Assembly: GCA_963817395.1 (NCBI GenBank)
Contig: CAWFOC010000004.1
Coordinates: 310,001-374,000 of the forward strand
Direction: 5' to 3'
DNA length: 64,000 nt
DNA from: CAWGYQ01 sp963817395
GTDB taxonomy: Bacteria > Acidobacteriota > Vicinamibacteria > Vicinamibacterales > CAVPJW01
A program made the position numbers and the translations under genes. The notes beneath the pieces were generated by a model. The model searched no databases. It worked only from the letters and a program-made list of their open reading frames with translations, and was not told the DNA's origin. Below are positions 1 to 9,711 of the stretch, one piece after another (position 1 is the stretch's first letter; each line of letters starts with the position of its first letter).

Positions 1-10
1 GCAGGCGCGA

Positions 11-658
11 TTGTTCACGACGGGCGTCATTCTTGCGACGGCCGCCACACTGGTGCTCGCCCCCAGCGCGGCGAGTGCTCAAGCTCCAAAAACGCTGGCC
101 GAAGTGACGCTCCCCCCTGACGCCGCGAAGCGCGTCATGACGAAGACACAGATCAATGCCGCCACGGCCCGGGCCCTCGTTGATGCGGCTCTGGAGGCTG
201 CGAAGGGCGGCATGGCGACCTACACGATTTTCATCCTCGCGCCGAACGGTGACATCGTCGAGGCTCATGCGATGGACGGGCAGGTCCCCATCGGTATCGA
301 GACCGCCCTGCTGAAGGCCAAGACCGTTCTCTACGCGCGGTCTTCGTCGAGGGCCGTGGCCGAGCGGTTTGCCACCGTCGAAGGTCGTCTGATTCGGACT
401 GACCTCGGGCGCGAGTCCGGACTGGCGTACTACTTCGTGGGCGGTGGGCTGCCCATTCTCGTCGACGGCGAACTGATTGGCGCCATCGGAGTGGGTGGCG
501 GAAACCGCGACGAGGAGATTGCGCACGCCGCCCTGACGAAGGTGCTCGGGCCGCAGCCTCCGCTGCCGCCGCCCGCAGCCCCCGCCGGTGGCGGCGGGCA
601 GGCTCCGACGGCTCCAGCGGCTCCGGCGCAGCCACAGGGTCAGCGGCCACCCGGCTAG
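11..658 (+). CDS. GlcG/HbpS (DUF336)-like secreted protein
   Basis: The predicted protein has a Sec-type signal sequence (about residues 1-24, ending in SAASAQ), followed by a GlcG/HbpS-type domain (about residues 35-175) with the family's glycine-rich end (YYFVGGGLPILVDGELIGA). A Pro/Ala/Gly-rich tail of about 40 residues follows. Members of this family bind haem or related small ligands, or accompany oxidoreductases; the ligand here is unknown. The start is a TTG and the frame stays open to the window edge, so the true start may lie upstream of the window. It precedes the Liv-type importer on the same strand, but no functional link can be shown from sequence. Confidence 0.75.
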   Translation: MFTTGVILATAATLVLAPSAASAQAPKTLAEVTLPPDAAKRVMTKTQINAATARALVDAALEAAKGGMATYTIFILAPNGDIVEAHAMDGQVPIGIETALLKAKTVLYARSSSRAVAERFATVEGRLIRTDLGRESGLAYYFVGGGLPILVDGELIGAIGVGGGNRDEEIAHAALTKVLGPQPPLPPPAAPAGGGGQAPTAPAAPAQPQGQRPPG

Positions 659-760
659 CTCCCTTCTCTCATCGAACGACCATGCGCGGGCTCGAGCCGG
701 CTCGGGCCTGCGCAGGGTGTCCTTCACCCAGCGCTGTCAGCATCCCCCTTGTGGACTGAG

Positions 761-1616
761 ATGATCTACTTCGTCACCCAGTCCCTCAACGGCCTGTTCT
801 CAGCCGCCTTGCTGTTCCTCATCGCCAGCGGGCTCACGCTCGTCTTCGGCGTGATGCGCGTCGTGAACATCGCGCACGGCTCGTTCTACATGCTGGGCGT
901 CTATATTGCTCATACCGTGGTCGTGGCGACGCGAAGCCTGCTTCTCGGGACACTGGCGGCCATGGCGGTGGTCGGCGCGATCGGCCTCGGCATGGAACGG
1001 CTGTTCCTGGGTCGATTGGCCGGTCAGCCGCTGGCCCAGATGATGATGACCATGGGGTTCGCCCTCGTGTTTCGCGACGCTAGCGCTGATGATCTGGGGC
1101 GGCGACCCGTTCACGCTGCCGTATCCGGCCTGGCTCCGCGGCTCGATCGAGGTGGGCGAGGTGGTGTTCCCGATCTACCGCCTGTTCGTCATTGCCGTCG
1201 CGATTGTCGTCGGCGTCGTGCTGTGGGCCGTGAACGAGAAGACGCTGGTCGGCGCGAAGCTGCGCGCCGCCGTCGACGACCCTCAGATGGCGTCGGCCAC
1301 CGGCATCAACGTGGCGGTCCTGTCGGGCCTCGTCTTCGCCGCTGGCGCCGCGCTCGCGGCCATGGGCGGCGCCCTGGGCGGACCGATTCTCGGCGGCTTT
1401 CCCGGAATGGACTTCGATCTTCTGCCCCTCGCGTTCGTGGTCGTCATCATCGGAGGAATGGGCAGCCTGAAGGGCGCTCTGGTCGGCAGCGTCGTCGTGG
1501 GCATGATCGACAATTTCGGGAAGGCGCTGGTCCCGGAACTCTCGTACTTCACGCTGTTTGCGCCGATGGTCATCATGCTCGCCATCAAACCCACCGGACT
1601 CTATGGCCGCGCCTAG
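761..1616 (+). CDS. livH: Branched-chain amino acid-type ABC permease LivH (frameshifted)
   Basis: Inner-membrane permease of the HAAT (Liv) importer family. The N-terminal half carries the hallmark LTLVFGVMRVVNIAHGSFYM; the C-terminal half contains the cytoplasmic loop (VGAKLRAAVDDPQMASATGI) and ends in KPTGLYGR, as the family does. The two halves lie in different frames. Deleting one base in GACGCTAGCG near 1079 joins VFRD to LALMIWGGDP and gives a normal 284-residue protein. The ATG at 761 is preferred over the TTG at 749. The stop overlaps livM by 14 bases, so the two permeases are translationally coupled. The frameshift looks like a one-base insertion error. Confidence 0.85.
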
Positions 1617-2559
1617 ACCTGGCGAACGCTGGAAGCTTGCGATCCTGGCCGTGCTCGCCCTGGGTCTCGTTGTCGCGCCGCTCGTGCTGACGTCGTACTG
1701 GGTCGGCCTGCTCACTCAAGCGCTCGTCTTCGCCATCCTCGCGATGAGCCTGGACCTGCTCCTCGGCTACACCGGCTTGCCTTCGTTGGGGCACGCAGGC
1801 ATCTTCGGCGTTGCCTCCTACGCGGTCGCGGTGCTCTCTGTGCGTTATCACGCCGGGCCCGGGCTGTCTGCGGCCGGCGCCGTCATGGTGGGCACGCTCC
1901 TCAGTGCCACCTTCGGCCTGTTCGTTTCCCACGTGCGCGACGTCTACTTCCTCATGATCACGCTCGCGCTCGGCATGGTGCTGTGGGGTCTCAGCTATCG
2001 CTGGATCCCGGTGACCGGAGGCGACAACGGCATCTCCGGAATTCCCCGCATCGAGGCGGCACTGGGCCTGCCGAGCGATGGCCCTGGAGCGTTCTACTAC
2101 GTGGCCCTTCTGGTCTTTGCCGTTTCGTGTCTCCTGATGGGCGTCCTCGTGCGATCGCCGTTCGGCTTCTCGCTCAGGGGCATACGCGAAAGCGAGTCGC
2201 GCATGCGGAGCCTCGGATTCAACACCTGGCTGCACTGTTATCTCAGCTACGTCATTGCGGGCCTCTTTGCGAGCGTCGCGGGCGTCGTGTGGGCGTACTA
2301 CAACGGGTTCGTCAGCCCGACCTATCTGGATCTGACGGCGTCGTCTGAAGTCTTCCTGATGGTGACGCTCGGCGGGCCGGGCACGCTGGTCGGACCGGCG
2401 CTTGGCGCGGGTGCGATTGTGCTGCTCAAGAACGTGATCAGTTCGTATACGCACCGCTGGCTGCTCATTCTCGGCACGCTCTACATCGTGATGATCATGG
2501 TGGCGCCTCAGGGGTTGTGGAATCTCGGTCGCTTTCGCTCACGGAGGACCAAGTCGTGA
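1603..2559 (+). CDS. livM: Branched-chain amino acid-type ABC permease LivM
   Basis: Second membrane subunit of the HAAT importer, about 318 residues and intact. It shows the LivM signature near the N-terminus (LDLLLGYTGLPSLGHAGIFG), the loop GFSLRGIRESESRMRSLGFN, and the conserved segment VTLGGPGTLVGPALGA. Some eight or more hydrophobic segments are visible. The ATG at 1603 lies inside the end of livH and gives the expected N-terminus (MAAPRPGERW before the first membrane helix). An upstream in-frame codon at 1558 would add residues encoded by livH sequence and is not used here. It forms the transmembrane channel with LivH and is energised by LivG and LivF. Confidence 0.9.
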   Translation: MAAPRPGERWKLAILAVLALGLVVAPLVLTSYWVGLLTQALVFAILAMSLDLLLGYTGLPSLGHAGIFGVASYAVAVLSVRYHAGPGLSAAGAVMVGTLLSATFGLFVSHVRDVYFLMITLALGMVLWGLSYRWIPVTGGDNGISGIPRIEAALGLPSDGPGAFYYVALLVFAVSCLLMGVLVRSPFGFSLRGIRESESRMRSLGFNTWLHCYLSYVIAGLFASVAGVVWAYYNGFVSPTYLDLTASSEVFLMVTLGGPGTLVGPALGAGAIVLLKNVISSYTHRWLLILGTLYIVMIMVAPQGLWNLGRFRSRRTKS

Positions 2560-2619
2560 GCTTCAGCGCACCTCGCCGAAGCTTTGCGAAGGCGGGGCGG
2601 CAGCCGCTCACGGAGGACC
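2537..2619 (+). repeat. Duplicated ribosome-binding segment upstream of livK
   Basis: The 14-mer GCTCACGGAGGACC occurs at 2537-2550 and again at 2606-2619, 69 bases apart, followed by similar bases (AAGTCGTGA and GAGCCGTCA). Each copy carries GGAGG at ribosome-binding distance from an in-frame livK start: GTG at 2556 after the first copy, overlapping the livM stop, and ATG at 2628 after the second. The spacing is a multiple of three, so both starts open the same frame. Confidence 0.7.
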
Positions 2620-2627
2620 GAGCCGTC

Positions 2628-3876
2628 ATGACCTCAGCAGGGAATCGCGCAATGTCGCGGGCGGCCACCGGCGTGCTGGCTCTCGTGGCCACCGTGGTGG
2701 GGCTGGCGGCCGTGCAGGCGCCGCCGGCCGCGCAGCCACGGGGTCCCATCCGGATCGGGTTCGTCACGCCGATGTCGGGCCCGTATGCGCAGAACGGCCG
2801 CGACATTCTGAACGGCTTCCTGCTGTACCTCGAGGAAATTGGCTACCGCGCCGCGGGACGCGACATCCAGCTGATCGTGGAGGATGACGAGGCGATTCCG
2901 GCGGTGGGCCTGACGAAAGCCCGGAAGCTGGTGGAGCGGGATCGCGTGCATCTGATGGCCGGCGCGCTCCTGTCGTCCACCGGCTATGCGCTCGCGCCCT
3001 ACATCGACTCGATGAAGATTCCGATGCTGTACCCGGTGGTCTCCGCCGACGATCTGACGCAGCGCCGGCGCAGCCGGTGGATTGTGCGCACGGGCTGGTC
3101 CGGCAGCCAGCCCAATCACGCGTTCGGCGAGTACGCCTATGACACGCTGAAGCTGAGGCGCGTGGCGACGATCGCGCTCGACTATGCCTTTGGCTGGGAA
3201 TCGGTCGGCGGCTTCGAACGGACGTTCGAGGCCAGGGGCGGCGCCGTGGTCCAGAAAATGTGGTGTCCGGTGTCGGTCAACGATTTCGCTCCCTATCTCG
3301 CCCAGATTTCCCGCGACGTCGATGCTGTGTACGCGCTTGTTTCTGGGGCGGTCGGCGCTCCAGTTCATGCGTCAGTACAGTGAATACGGCCTCAAGAAGC
3401 GTGTGCTGCTGATTGGCGCCGGCACGACGACCGACGAGCACGTGCTGCCGTTCATGGGTGACGAAGCGCTGGGGGTGATCACGCCGCTGCACTACAGTGC
3501 GGCGCTCGAGACACCGGCGAACCGGACGTTCGCCGCGGCGTACCGATCACGGTACAAGAAGATCCCCAGTTACTACGCTGAGAGCATGTACACGGGCGGC
3601 AAATGGCTCGTGGCGGCCATCGAAGCGGTTGGCGGCCGTGTGGAGGATTCCGCGGCTGTCATCGAGGCGCTCGGGAGCGTGCGGCTCGCGGATCTGCCTC
3701 GTGGTCCGATGGAGCTCGACGCCTACGGCAATCCCATCGAGAACGTGTATGTCCGGAAGGTCGAGCGCGTGAACGGAGCCCTTCAGAACACGGTGATCGA
3801 TACGTTTCCAGGCGTGTCGCAGTTCTGGAACTACAGCCCGACGGCCTACCTCGCCGAGCCGTTGTACTCGCGGTGA
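2628..3876 (+). CDS. livK: Periplasmic substrate-binding protein of Liv-type ABC importer (frameshifted)
   Basis: Substrate-binding protein of the periplasmic-binding-protein type I fold. It has a Sec signal peptide (about residues 9-32), then IRIGFVTPMSGPYAQNGRD, the typical start of HAAT and urea-type receptors, and later the family segment PTAYLAEPLYSR at the end. The repaired length is 415 residues. The break is in a G4 run at 3345-3348; removing one G joins AVYALVSG to RSALQFMRQYSEYG. The ATG at 2628 has a strong GGAGG; a GTG at 2556 with an identical upstream repeat is an alternative start. The ligand cannot be assigned: amino acid, amide/urea and aromatic-acid receptors share this architecture. 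Confidence 0.85.
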
Positions 3877-4634
3877 TAAATCAATCGCCCTGTCTGGCGC
3901 TCGAGAACGTCTCACGGGACTTCGGGGGGCTGAGGGCTGTCGACGGGGTGAGTCTCGTTATTCGGCCGGGCGAGCGCCACGCCGTGATCGGACCAAACGG
4001 CGCCGGCAAGACCACGCTCTTCAATCTGATCAGCGGCGAGCTCTCAGCCACTCAGGGCAGGGTCCTGTTCGACGGCAACGACATCACACGCCTCGCGCCG
4101 CATCAGCGTGCCGCCAGGGGAATGGCCAGGACGTTTCAGATCACACGGCTGTTCCTGAATCTGACCGTCCTCGAGAATCTGCTCGTGGCGTCGGAGGCGC
4201 TGGACGCGCGCAAGTTCACGATGCACCGCCCGCTCACCTCGTACGGCGATCTGCAGGAGAAGGCGGCGAGTCTGCTGAACGACTTCGGGCTCGGGGAGCT
4301 TCGCGACGAGCTCGCGCGTAACATCTCCTACGGTGACCAGCGCAAGCTCGAGGTGGCGCTCTCGATGGCGTCCCGCCCGCGGCTGCTGCTGCTCGACGAG
4401 CCCATGGCCGGCCTCTCGTCAATCGAAAGTCGGTCGATGCAACAGCTGCTTCACAACCTCGACCCGTCGATTGCCGTCCTGCTCATCGAGCACGACATGG
4501 ACATGGCGTTCGCATTCGCCGAGCGCGTCACCGTCCTCTACCAGGGTCGTGTGCTGACGGGTGGGCACAGGGACGATATTCGCGCGAACCGCGAGGTGCA
4601 GGAAATCTATCTGGGCTTCGGGGCTGACGCGTGA
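3873..4634 (+). CDS. livG: Liv-type ABC transporter ATP-binding protein LivG
   Basis: Cytoplasmic ATPase of the importer, 253 residues. Walker A is GPNGAGKTT, the Liv-type signature is ISYGDQRKLEVALSM, and Walker B is RLLLLDEPMAGL, followed by the switch histidine in LLIEHDMDMAF. The start is GTG at 3873, overlapping the livK stop as GTGA, which implies translational coupling; the residues upstream in the open frame have no family similarity. LivG pairs with LivF to power the LivH/LivM channel. Confidence 0.93.
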   Translation: MINQSPCLALENVSRDFGGLRAVDGVSLVIRPGERHAVIGPNGAGKTTLFNLISGELSATQGRVLFDGNDITRLAPHQRAARGMARTFQITRLFLNLTVLENLLVASEALDARKFTMHRPLTSYGDLQEKAASLLNDFGLGELRDELARNISYGDQRKLEVALSMASRPRLLLLDEPMAGLSSIESRSMQQLLHNLDPSIAVLLIEHDMDMAFAFAERVTVLYQGRVLTGGHRDDIRANREVQEIYLGFGADA

Positions 4635-4650
4635 AAGCGCGTCGCTTGAC

Positions 4651-5379
4651 ATGCTGACCGTCACGGACCTCCACACCTACTACGGGGATAGCCACGTGCT
4701 GCAGGGCGTGACCCTCGGTGTGGAGCGCGGTACGGTCACGGCCGTGCTCGGGAGGAACGGCGTCGGCAAGACGACGCTTTGCCGATCGATCGTGGGCTTC
4801 ACTCCCGCACGCGCCGGGTGCATTGCCTTCGACGGTGTCGAGACGACCCGGCTGCCGTCCCACAAGATCTGCGCGCTCGGCATCGGCCTCGTTCCGCAGG
4901 GCCGTCGCATTTTTTCATCGCTGACCGTCGAGGAGAACCTGAGGATCGGCGCTCGCCGCGCCGAAGCCCGCGCGCCGAGCCGGCCCAGCGGCGAAGGCGG
5001 GTGGGATCTCTCCAAGGTGCTCGGCGTCTTCCCGCGGCTGCGCGAGCGCATGAGCCATCGGGGCAGCGCGCTCAGCGGAGGCGAACAGCAGATGCTCGCC
5101 GTGGCACGCGCGCTCGTCGCCAACCCACGGCTCGTCATCATGGACGAGCCGACGGAGGGCCTCGCTCCGGCGCTCGTTCGCGAGGTGGCTCAGCTCATCC
5201 GCCGCCTGAAGGACGAGGGCACGTCGGTCCTGCTGGTCGAGCAGAACGCCGCCGTCGCCGTGAAGATTGCCGACTTCGTCCACGTGATGAGCAAAGGCGT
5301 GATCGTGCACTCGTCCGAGCCGGGAGCGCTCTGGGAGAATCAGGAGATCCGCACGCAGCTGCTGGGCGTGCCGGGATAA
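4651..5379 (+). CDS. livF: Liv-type ABC transporter ATP-binding protein LivF
   Basis: Second ATPase subunit, 242 residues. It begins MLTVTDLHTYYGDSHVLQGV, has Walker A GRNGVGKTT, signature LSGGEQQMLAVARAL, Walker B LVIMDEPTEGL and the switch segment VLLVEQNAA, all typical of LivF (and of the related UrtE). The ATG at 4651 follows the livG stop by 16 bases. It is the last gene of the importer operon; no T-rich hairpin terminator is evident after it, although the next promoter starts within 30 bases. Confidence 0.93.
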   Translation: MLTVTDLHTYYGDSHVLQGVTLGVERGTVTAVLGRNGVGKTTLCRSIVGFTPARAGCIAFDGVETTRLPSHKICALGIGLVPQGRRIFSSLTVEENLRIGARRAEARAPSRPSGEGGWDLSKVLGVFPRLRERMSHRGSALSGGEQQMLAVARALVANPRLVIMDEPTEGLAPALVREVAQLIRRLKDEGTSVLLVEQNAAVAVKIADFVHVMSKGVIVHSSEPGALWENQEIRTQLLGVPG

Positions 5380-5407
5380 CCGATGCTCCCGGCCTTCCGC
5401 ACCCTTT

Positions 5408-5436
5408 TTGACCTTGTCGCGATCGGGCACTACACT
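5408..5436 (+). promoter_or_regulatory. Predicted sigma-70-type promoter for the NHL propeller gene
   Basis: TTGACC (5408-5413) and TACACT (5431-5436) are separated by exactly 17 bases. They match five and four of the six consensus positions. The pair lies 46 bases upstream of the GTG start at 5482 and just after the importer operon, so it would separate the two units. This is a prediction from two short boxes only. Confidence 0.45.
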
Positions 5437-5481
5437 TCCCGCTCCGCGGAGACGCTCGGCCGGGGATCTTCTGGAGGACAC

Positions 5482-6770
5482 GTGCGAATTCGGACTTTCA
5501 TGAAGTTAGCGGCACTTACGACGTGCGCCGGAGGGATCGCGGTCGCGAGTGTTCCCGAGCGTCACCAGTCTGAGGGCCCAGTCCGCGCCGGCGACCGGCA
5601 CGGGCGAGAAAGGTGGCTGGGATATCACCGGCCCGTATGACGTGGTGGCCGATTGGCCCAAGCCGTTGTCGAACCTGCCCGGCCATGAGAACTGGACCTG
5701 GGGCGCTGTGCAGGGCATCTTCGCCGAGAGTCCGAACCGCGTCTTCATCTTCCAGCGCGGCGAGTTGCCGAAGCTGACTCGCCCGCCGGCGAAGGCCTTC
5801 CCGGAAATCGGACCGAGCCTGTCGTTCCCGGTGGGCCAGGCGCCATTCCGCAATGCGTCACAAGGCGTCGCGTCCAGCCCGCCCGGCGCCGGCGGCCCGG
5901 GCCAGGTCCCCGAGGACCCGGCCAACGCCTGGCGCGGACGCATGGGCATCGACGCTCGGTGGGAGCACCTCCTCGTGGTGGTCAACGCGGCTGGCGACAT
6001 CGTCGAGCAGTGGACCCAGTACGACACGCTCTTCAAGCGGCCCCACGCCGTGTACATCAGCCCCTACGATGCCGAAAAGCACGTGTGGGTCGTCGACGAT
6101 CACAACCACGCCATCTTCAAGTTCACCAATGACGGCAAGAAGCTGGTGCAGACCATCGGCACGCCCGGTCAGTCGGGCGCCGACGCCACGCACTTCAACC
6201 GTCCGACGTTTCTCGCATGGCTCCCCGACGGCAGCCTGTTCGTGGCTGACGGCTACAACGGCACGCGTGTCGCGAAGTTCGATCGAGACGGCAAGTTCGT
6301 CCTCGCGTGGGGCGAGAAGGGCACCCCGCCCGAGACGCGTCCGGGTTATTTCAATGCCGTGCACGGCATCGCCGCCGATCCGGTGCGCCGCCGCGTCTAT
6401 GTGAGCGACCGCGGGAACGATCGCGTGCAGGTCTTCGACGAGAACGGCAAGTTCATCGAGCAGTGGCCGAATCGCGGGCCGTCGAATCTGCAGTTCCTGC
6501 ACATCGGTGAGGAGCGCGCCGTCTGGGGCTTCGACGACACCACGTGCAAGGTCATCAAGTGGGACATGGACGGCCGCTACCTCTATTCCTGGGGCTCGCT
6601 TGGCGACTGGCCCGGGCGCCTTCTTCAACATGCACGGCGCCAGCGTCGACCAGGAGGGCAATCTCTACATCGCCGAAGTGGGCGGCGGCCGGGCGCAGAA
6701 GTTTCGTCCGCGTCCCGGCGCGAACCCGGCGCTGCTGGTCAGCAAACCCGTGTACGCGGCATGGCGCTGA
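5482..6770 (+). CDS. Secreted NHL-repeat (six-bladed beta-propeller) protein (two frameshifts)
   Basis: Repaired length is 428 residues. A signal peptide encoded by the first frame (VRIRTFMKLAALTTCAGG) is followed by a propeller with NHL-like strands such as PHAVYISPYDAEKHVWVVDD, NRPTFLAWLPDGSLFVADGY and AVHGIAADPVRRRVYVSDRG. GTG at 5482 has GGAGG upstream; ATG at 5500 is an alternative. One break near 5545-5555 separates the signal peptide from the mature part. A second, in CCCGGGCGCC (6611-6620), is mended by deleting one base and joins GDWPG to AFFNMHGASVD. Related propellers act in peptidylglycine-lyase-like or structural roles; no activity can be claimed here. Confidence 0.8.
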
Positions 6771-6886
6771 CGATGGTGCGGCGTCCCTGACCGAAAGTTC
6801 AGGCACTCTTCAGATCGCGTCTTGGCGGCCGGAGATAGGATCGCAGTGCCGTTCGAACCGAGGTCCCGAATTCGAGGGAGCGATTG

Positions 6887-7364
6887 ATGCCGTTTCTCGA
6901 CTGGCTGCAGAACACCCAGCTGGCGACGTGGATCAGCCAGTCCGATTCCGTGTGGGTCTACCCGAGCGTCCTCTCGATGCACACCATCGGGCTTGGCGTG
7001 CTGGTGGGTATCGGCGCGGCGGTCGACTTGAGGATTCTCGGCTTCGCGTCCCGCGTGCCCCTGGCGCCGCTCGAGCGGTTCTTTCCGATCATGTGGGCCG
7101 GGTTCTGGATCAACGCAGTGTCGGGCGCGGCGCTCTTCGCCGCTGCCGCGACGACGAAGGGCACACAGTGGATCTTCTACGTCAAGCTGCTGCTCGTGGC
7201 GCTCGGCGTCATCCATATTCAACTGCTCAAGAGGACGGTGTTCGGCGACCCCGTGTCTCTCGAGACCGGCCAACGCGTCCGTGACGGGGAGAATCCTGGC
7301 GGCGACGTCTCTGGCAGCGTGGTTCGGGGCCATCGTGGCAGGTCGTCTCATGGCGTACTACTGA
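6887..7364 (+). CDS. Small multi-pass membrane protein, paralogue A (frameshifted C-terminus)
   Basis: A roughly 158-residue membrane protein with about four hydrophobic helices, starting MPFLDWLQNTQLATW and containing SMHTIGLGVLVGIGAAVDLRI. Removing one G from the G4 run 7286-7289 replaces a hydrophilic tail with a final helix (ILAATSLAAWFGAIVAGRL) ending at 7364, matching the layout of its neighbour at 7396. I believe this is the DUF6644-type family, but that number is from memory. Function is unknown; the pair may form a membrane complex. Confidence 0.7.
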
Positions 7365-7395
7365 CGCCCGATCGGCCGGCGAGAGGAAGCGCGAA

Positions 7396-7890
7396 ATGGA
7401 TGTGACTGCGCTCGGGGCCTGGATGGCCAGCACGCAGCTGTCGGGCTTCGTCAACGCCCATGAGTGGGTGTGGTCCACCTCGGAAATCATTCACTTTGTC
7501 GGCCTGGCGCTCGTCGTCGGGATCGCCGGCGTGTTCGACCTTCGCCTGCTCGGCGTGGCCCGGCAGATTCCCGTCAAGGCGCTCAACGCGCTCATGCCGT
7601 GGGCTGTCGTCGGCCTGGCGCTCAATCTGATTACCGGCGTCCTCTTCCTGTTCGGCGCGCCGTCGCGCTATCTCACCAACCCCGCCTTCCAGTGGAAGGT
7701 CGTGTTTCTGGTCATCGCCGGGCTGAACGTGCTCATCTTCATGGTCCTCTTCTCCCGGAGGACGCTGGAGGTGGGCGCGGGTGAGGACACGCCTCTTCCG
7801 GCAAAAGCGGTGGCCGTGGTCTCGCTGGTATCCTGGTTCGCCGTCATGTACTTCGGCCGAATGCTTCCCTACCTCGGCGACGCTTTCTGA
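7396..7890 (+). CDS. Small multi-pass membrane protein, paralogue B
   Basis: Intact 164-residue protein with four hydrophobic segments. It shares layout and motifs with the preceding gene: a short amphipathic N-terminus, HFVGLALVVGIAGVFDLRLLG (compare HTIGLGVLVGIGAAVDLRILG in paralogue A), and a C-terminal helix ending WFAVMYFGRMLPYLG. This indicates a tandem duplication. The start follows paralogue A by about 30 bases with a purine-rich segment (GAGAGGAAG) upstream. The function is not known. Confidence 0.75.
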   Translation: MDVTALGAWMASTQLSGFVNAHEWVWSTSEIIHFVGLALVVGIAGVFDLRLLGVARQIPVKALNALMPWAVVGLALNLITGVLFLFGAPSRYLTNPAFQWKVVFLVIAGLNVLIFMVLFSRRTLEVGAGEDTPLPAKAVAVVSLVSWFAVMYFGRMLPYLGDAF

Positions 7891-7960
7891 CAGCCGTCCG
7901 CGTCGACGAAGATTCCGGTCGCACACCTCGGTGGGCTATCATCGATCTCGGACGCTCACC

Positions 7961-9242
7961 ATGACCCGGCCCATCCTGTTCGCTGCCGCCGTGACGATAT
8001 CGGCGATCGTCGCTCAGCCGTTGCACCCCTCCGCTCAAGGCGCTCCACGCGTCCGGATGCTCGAATCCGATGGCGAAGCGGCGTCGTACTGGCCGCGGTG
8101 GCGCGGACCGTCCGGGCAGGGGCTGGTGTCGCGCGGCGAGTACCCGGACCGGTGGTCCGAAACCGAGTTGGTGAAGTGGAAGGTCCGCGTGCCGGGCCGT
8201 GGCAATTCTTCGCCCATCGTCTGGGGCGACCGGATTTTCCTGACGACAGCGCATGACGGCGGACAACGGTTGTCGGTGCTGGCTTTCCGCCGTTCCGACG
8301 GCGCTCAGCAGTGGGAGACATTCGTCCCGAGCGACGGCGTCGAATTCGTGCACCGCAAAAACGGCCACGCCTCGGCCACACCAGTGACGGATGGTGAGCG
8401 CGTGTACGCCTCGTTTGGCACACACGGACTGGTAGCCGTCGACATGAAGGGCAGGCTCGTGTGGCGAACACCCATTGCGCCGCTGGACAACTATCACGGC
8501 AGCGCGGGGTCGCCCGTCCTGTACGGGGAGAGCGTCATCATCTATCACGATGCGGGCGGTGCATCGTTCGTCGGGGCGTTCGATCGCCGGACCGGCAAAC
8601 CTCGCTGGCGAATCCCGCGCCGCGAGACGGTGGGCTGGGGAACGCCGGTCGTCATTCGTGCCGGCGCCCGCGACGAGCTGATTGTCAGCAGCCAGCAGCG
8701 TGTCTATGCCTACGACCCAGCCACTGGCGCCACGTTGTGGACGGTGAGCGGCAATACGTCCGAAGTCGTCCCAACCCCGCTGGTTGCCCACGATCTGCTG
8801 TTCTGTTCGTCGGGCCGCGCCGGTCCGACGCTGGCGATTCGCCCGGGCGGCAGCGGCGACGTCACCGCCACGCATGTCGCCTGGTCCACGCCGCGCGGAT
8901 CTCCGTTCGTTCCGTCGGGCGTCATCGTCGGCGACGTGCTGTATCTCGTCAACGACATGCAGAGCGTGCTCAGCGCGTTCGAGGCGAAGACCGGCCGGTT
9001 GCTGTTTCAGGGCCGGCTGGGCGAAGCTCGTCGCGAGGGGTTCTCCAGCTCGCCGGTTGCCGTCGGTGGCAAGGTCTTCTTCACCAACGACGAGGGCGAT
9101 ACGTTCGTGCTCGAAGCCGGGCGCCAGTTCAACCTGCTCCATGTGAACCGGCTGGGCGAAGCCGATCTATGCGTCGCCGGCGCTCGTCGACGGACGCTGG
9201 TACTTCCGCACGGCTTCCTCTCTCGTGGCCATCGGCCGGTAA
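7961..9242 (+). CDS. Secreted PQQ-like beta-propeller protein (frameshifted C-terminus)
   Basis: Repaired length is 426 residues. A Sec signal peptide (about residues 1-26, ending HPSAQG) precedes a WD/PQQ-type propeller with repeats such as YWPRWRGPSGQGLVSRG, SSPIVWGDRIFLTTA and RVYAYDPATGATLWTVSG. Such proteins resemble BamB or quinoprotein dehydrogenase propellers; catalytic PQQ ligands cannot be confirmed. A one-base insertion near 9154-9162 puts the last blade out of frame. Repair gives PIYASPALVDGRWYFRTASS and a TAA at 9240-9242 instead of a scrambled tail to 9289. The ATG at 7961 matches the signal-peptide start. Confidence 0.82.
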
Positions 9243-9372
9243 CATCCGATTCCTCCGCCTTCACCCGCCGCCCCTCGTCTCCGGTGTAGAATCGCGCATT
9301 CCCCGTCCACGACTTTTCAGACCGTCCGACAATGGCGTCAGATCAGCGCAAGCGCCGAGCGGAGCACCGCCC

Positions 9373-9711
9373 ATGAACGAGACAACCCCGGATCGCCGTC
9401 GATTCATCGCGCTGATGACTGCCGCCGCTGGCGCCGCGCTGTCGGGGTGCCAGACGACGCCGCCCACGAAAGAGGATCTCTTGGCATTGCTCGACCTTCA
9501 GGATTCCGAGCGGGAGTGGGTGAGCGGGTTGTCACAGGAACAGGTGACCGCGCTCTGTGAAGGACTAACAGCCGGGGAGGGAGCGGAGCGGGCACGTGCC
9601 ATCGAGCTGGCGGTCAAAATGTTGGAGCCCCGCGAGCGGCTCGTCGCCTACGTCGGCTATCCGACCCGGGTGAAGATTACGAATGTCTGCGATGCCCTCT
9701 ACAGGGAGTGA
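9373..9711 (+). CDS. Small Tat-type lipoprotein, probable partner of the GMC oxidoreductase
   Basis: A 112-residue protein with a twin-arginine-like motif (DRRRFIALM) followed by a hydrophobic stretch and a lipobox-like cysteine (ALSGC, about residue 24). The rest is helical and acidic, with no recognised domain. Its stop overlaps the GTG of the next gene (GTGA), so the two are co-translated. Small Tat-exported subunits (gluconate-dehydrogenase subunit-3 type) often carry a GMC flavoprotein across the membrane; that role is inferred from context only, since similarity is not evident. Confidence 0.65.
   Translation: MNETTPDRRRFIALMTAAAGAALSGCQTTPPTKEDLLALLDLQDSEREWVSGLSQEQVTALCEGLTAGEGAERARAIELAVKMLEPRERLVAYVGYPTRVKITNVCDALYRE

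Noticed and set aside
659..760. Palindromic GC-rich stretch before livH (around GGCTCGAGCC) as a terminator
   Set aside because: No T-run follows and the pairing is short. It is probably a chance effect of high GC content.
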